Part shown: piece by piece, positions 6,110 to 6,259 of the stretch
How the letters are laid out: each line of letters opens with the position of its first letter
Numbering within the stretch: the first letter of the stretch is position 1
NCBI GenBank assembly: GCA_013203755.1
Contig: JABMPI010000794.1
Span: 1-6,259, forward strand
Source of the DNA: Bacteroidota bacterium
GTDB taxonomy: Bacteria; Bacteroidota; Bacteroidia; Bacteroidales; Prolixibacteraceae
DNA: 6,259 nucleotides
Reading direction: 5' to 3'
Program-made: the position numbers and the translations under genes
The notes under the pieces: model-generated
Told to the model about the DNA's origin: nothing
Databases searched by the model: none
Seen by the model: only the letters and a program-made list of their open reading frames with translations

Positions 6110-6259
6110 CTTGCGCCCCTTGGGGATTGCTCTGCGAAAACAGGGGATGGCTCTGTGCCTCAAGGGGATGGTATTGTGCTCCTGGGGATTGACTTGCGCC
6201 CCTTGGGGATTACACCGTGAAAGTAGGGGACGGGTTAGTGCCCCTTGGGGATTGGCTTG
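6110..6259. repeat. 21-bp tandem repeat array, runs off the window
   Basis: Seven units share a GGGGA core at 6122, 6143, 6164, 6184, 6205, 6226 and 6247, so the spacing is 21, 21, 20, 21, 21, 21. The consensus is roughly TTGYGCCCCTTGGGGATTGG. Units 1, 5 and 7 carry the palindrome CCCCTTGGGG; units 2 and 6 have a GAAA start instead. Units 1 and 5 share an exact 19-mer (6110-6128 and 6193-6211), pointing to a four-unit, 83-nt higher-order repeat. The window ends in CTTG, as if an eighth unit begins. Confidence 0.8.

Larger units (their letters stand above)
5614..6259. other. Gene-free, repeat-rich downstream region
   Basis: No convincing gene is seen in these 646 bases. In order they hold the lgt terminator, a large nested inverted-repeat structure with a REP-like core, a second strong terminator, a cluster of three small hairpins, and a 21-bp tandem repeat array that continues past the window end. 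Short frames here (for example minus 5620-5748 and minus 5969-6163) run across palindromes, terminators or repeats and look non-genic. Confidence 0.65.

Noticed and set aside
5969..6163. Minus-strand frame of 64 codons in the 3' repeat region
   Set aside because: It starts inside the 21-bp array and ends in a palindrome. It has no family resemblance I can support, so it may be a repeat shadow or a decayed fragment.
6110..6259. Tandem array considered as a CRISPR
   Set aside because: The units are contiguous 21-mers with drift across the whole unit. There are no constant repeats separated by unique spacers.

Overview
The window is AT-rich bacterial chromosome, most likely from the phylum Bacteroidota and the Bacteroidales/Marinilabiliales side of it. 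The evidence is the very long SecA (about 1,100 residues, with a Bacteroides-type charged N-terminal extension, an internal insertion and a C-terminal CxC...CH zinc motif), Bacteroidota-style TAnnTTTG promoter elements, and little use of Shine-Dalgarno sites. The exact genus cannot be read from the sequence.

Layout: positions 1-253 are an AT-rich upstream region without a convincing gene. A small secreted protein of unknown function (254-721, +) ends at a strong terminator (769-794). A 60-residue cysteine-rich, zinc-ribbon-like protein (797-979, -) converges on it. A gap without genes (980-1435) holds a cluster of REP-like palindromes and the probable secA promoter. Then come secA (family start 1436, uninterrupted frame 1568-4756, +) and, 26 nt later, lgt (4783-5613, +), closed by a terminator (5636-5660). 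The last 646 bases hold no convincing gene. They contain a REP-like palindrome inside a larger nested fold, a second strong terminator (5871-5906), a cluster of small hairpins (5941-5983), and a 21-bp tandem repeat array that runs off the window end.

Functionally the core is protein export: SecA is the ATPase that pushes preproteins through SecYEG, and Lgt attaches the diacylglyceryl group to exported lipoproteins. The two are probably co-transcribed.

The most notable observation is that secA, normally essential, has an in-frame TAG at codon 16 of its expected N-terminus, where relatives appear to carry serine. The next 3 kb are intact, and there is no in-frame ATG before the region just upstream of Walker A. 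Either the assembly has a single-base error, or the organism uses readthrough, suppression or a non-ATG restart. The noncoding flanks carry related palindromes (one 16-mer appears as an exact inverted copy on both sides of secA-lgt) and one candidate structured RNA.
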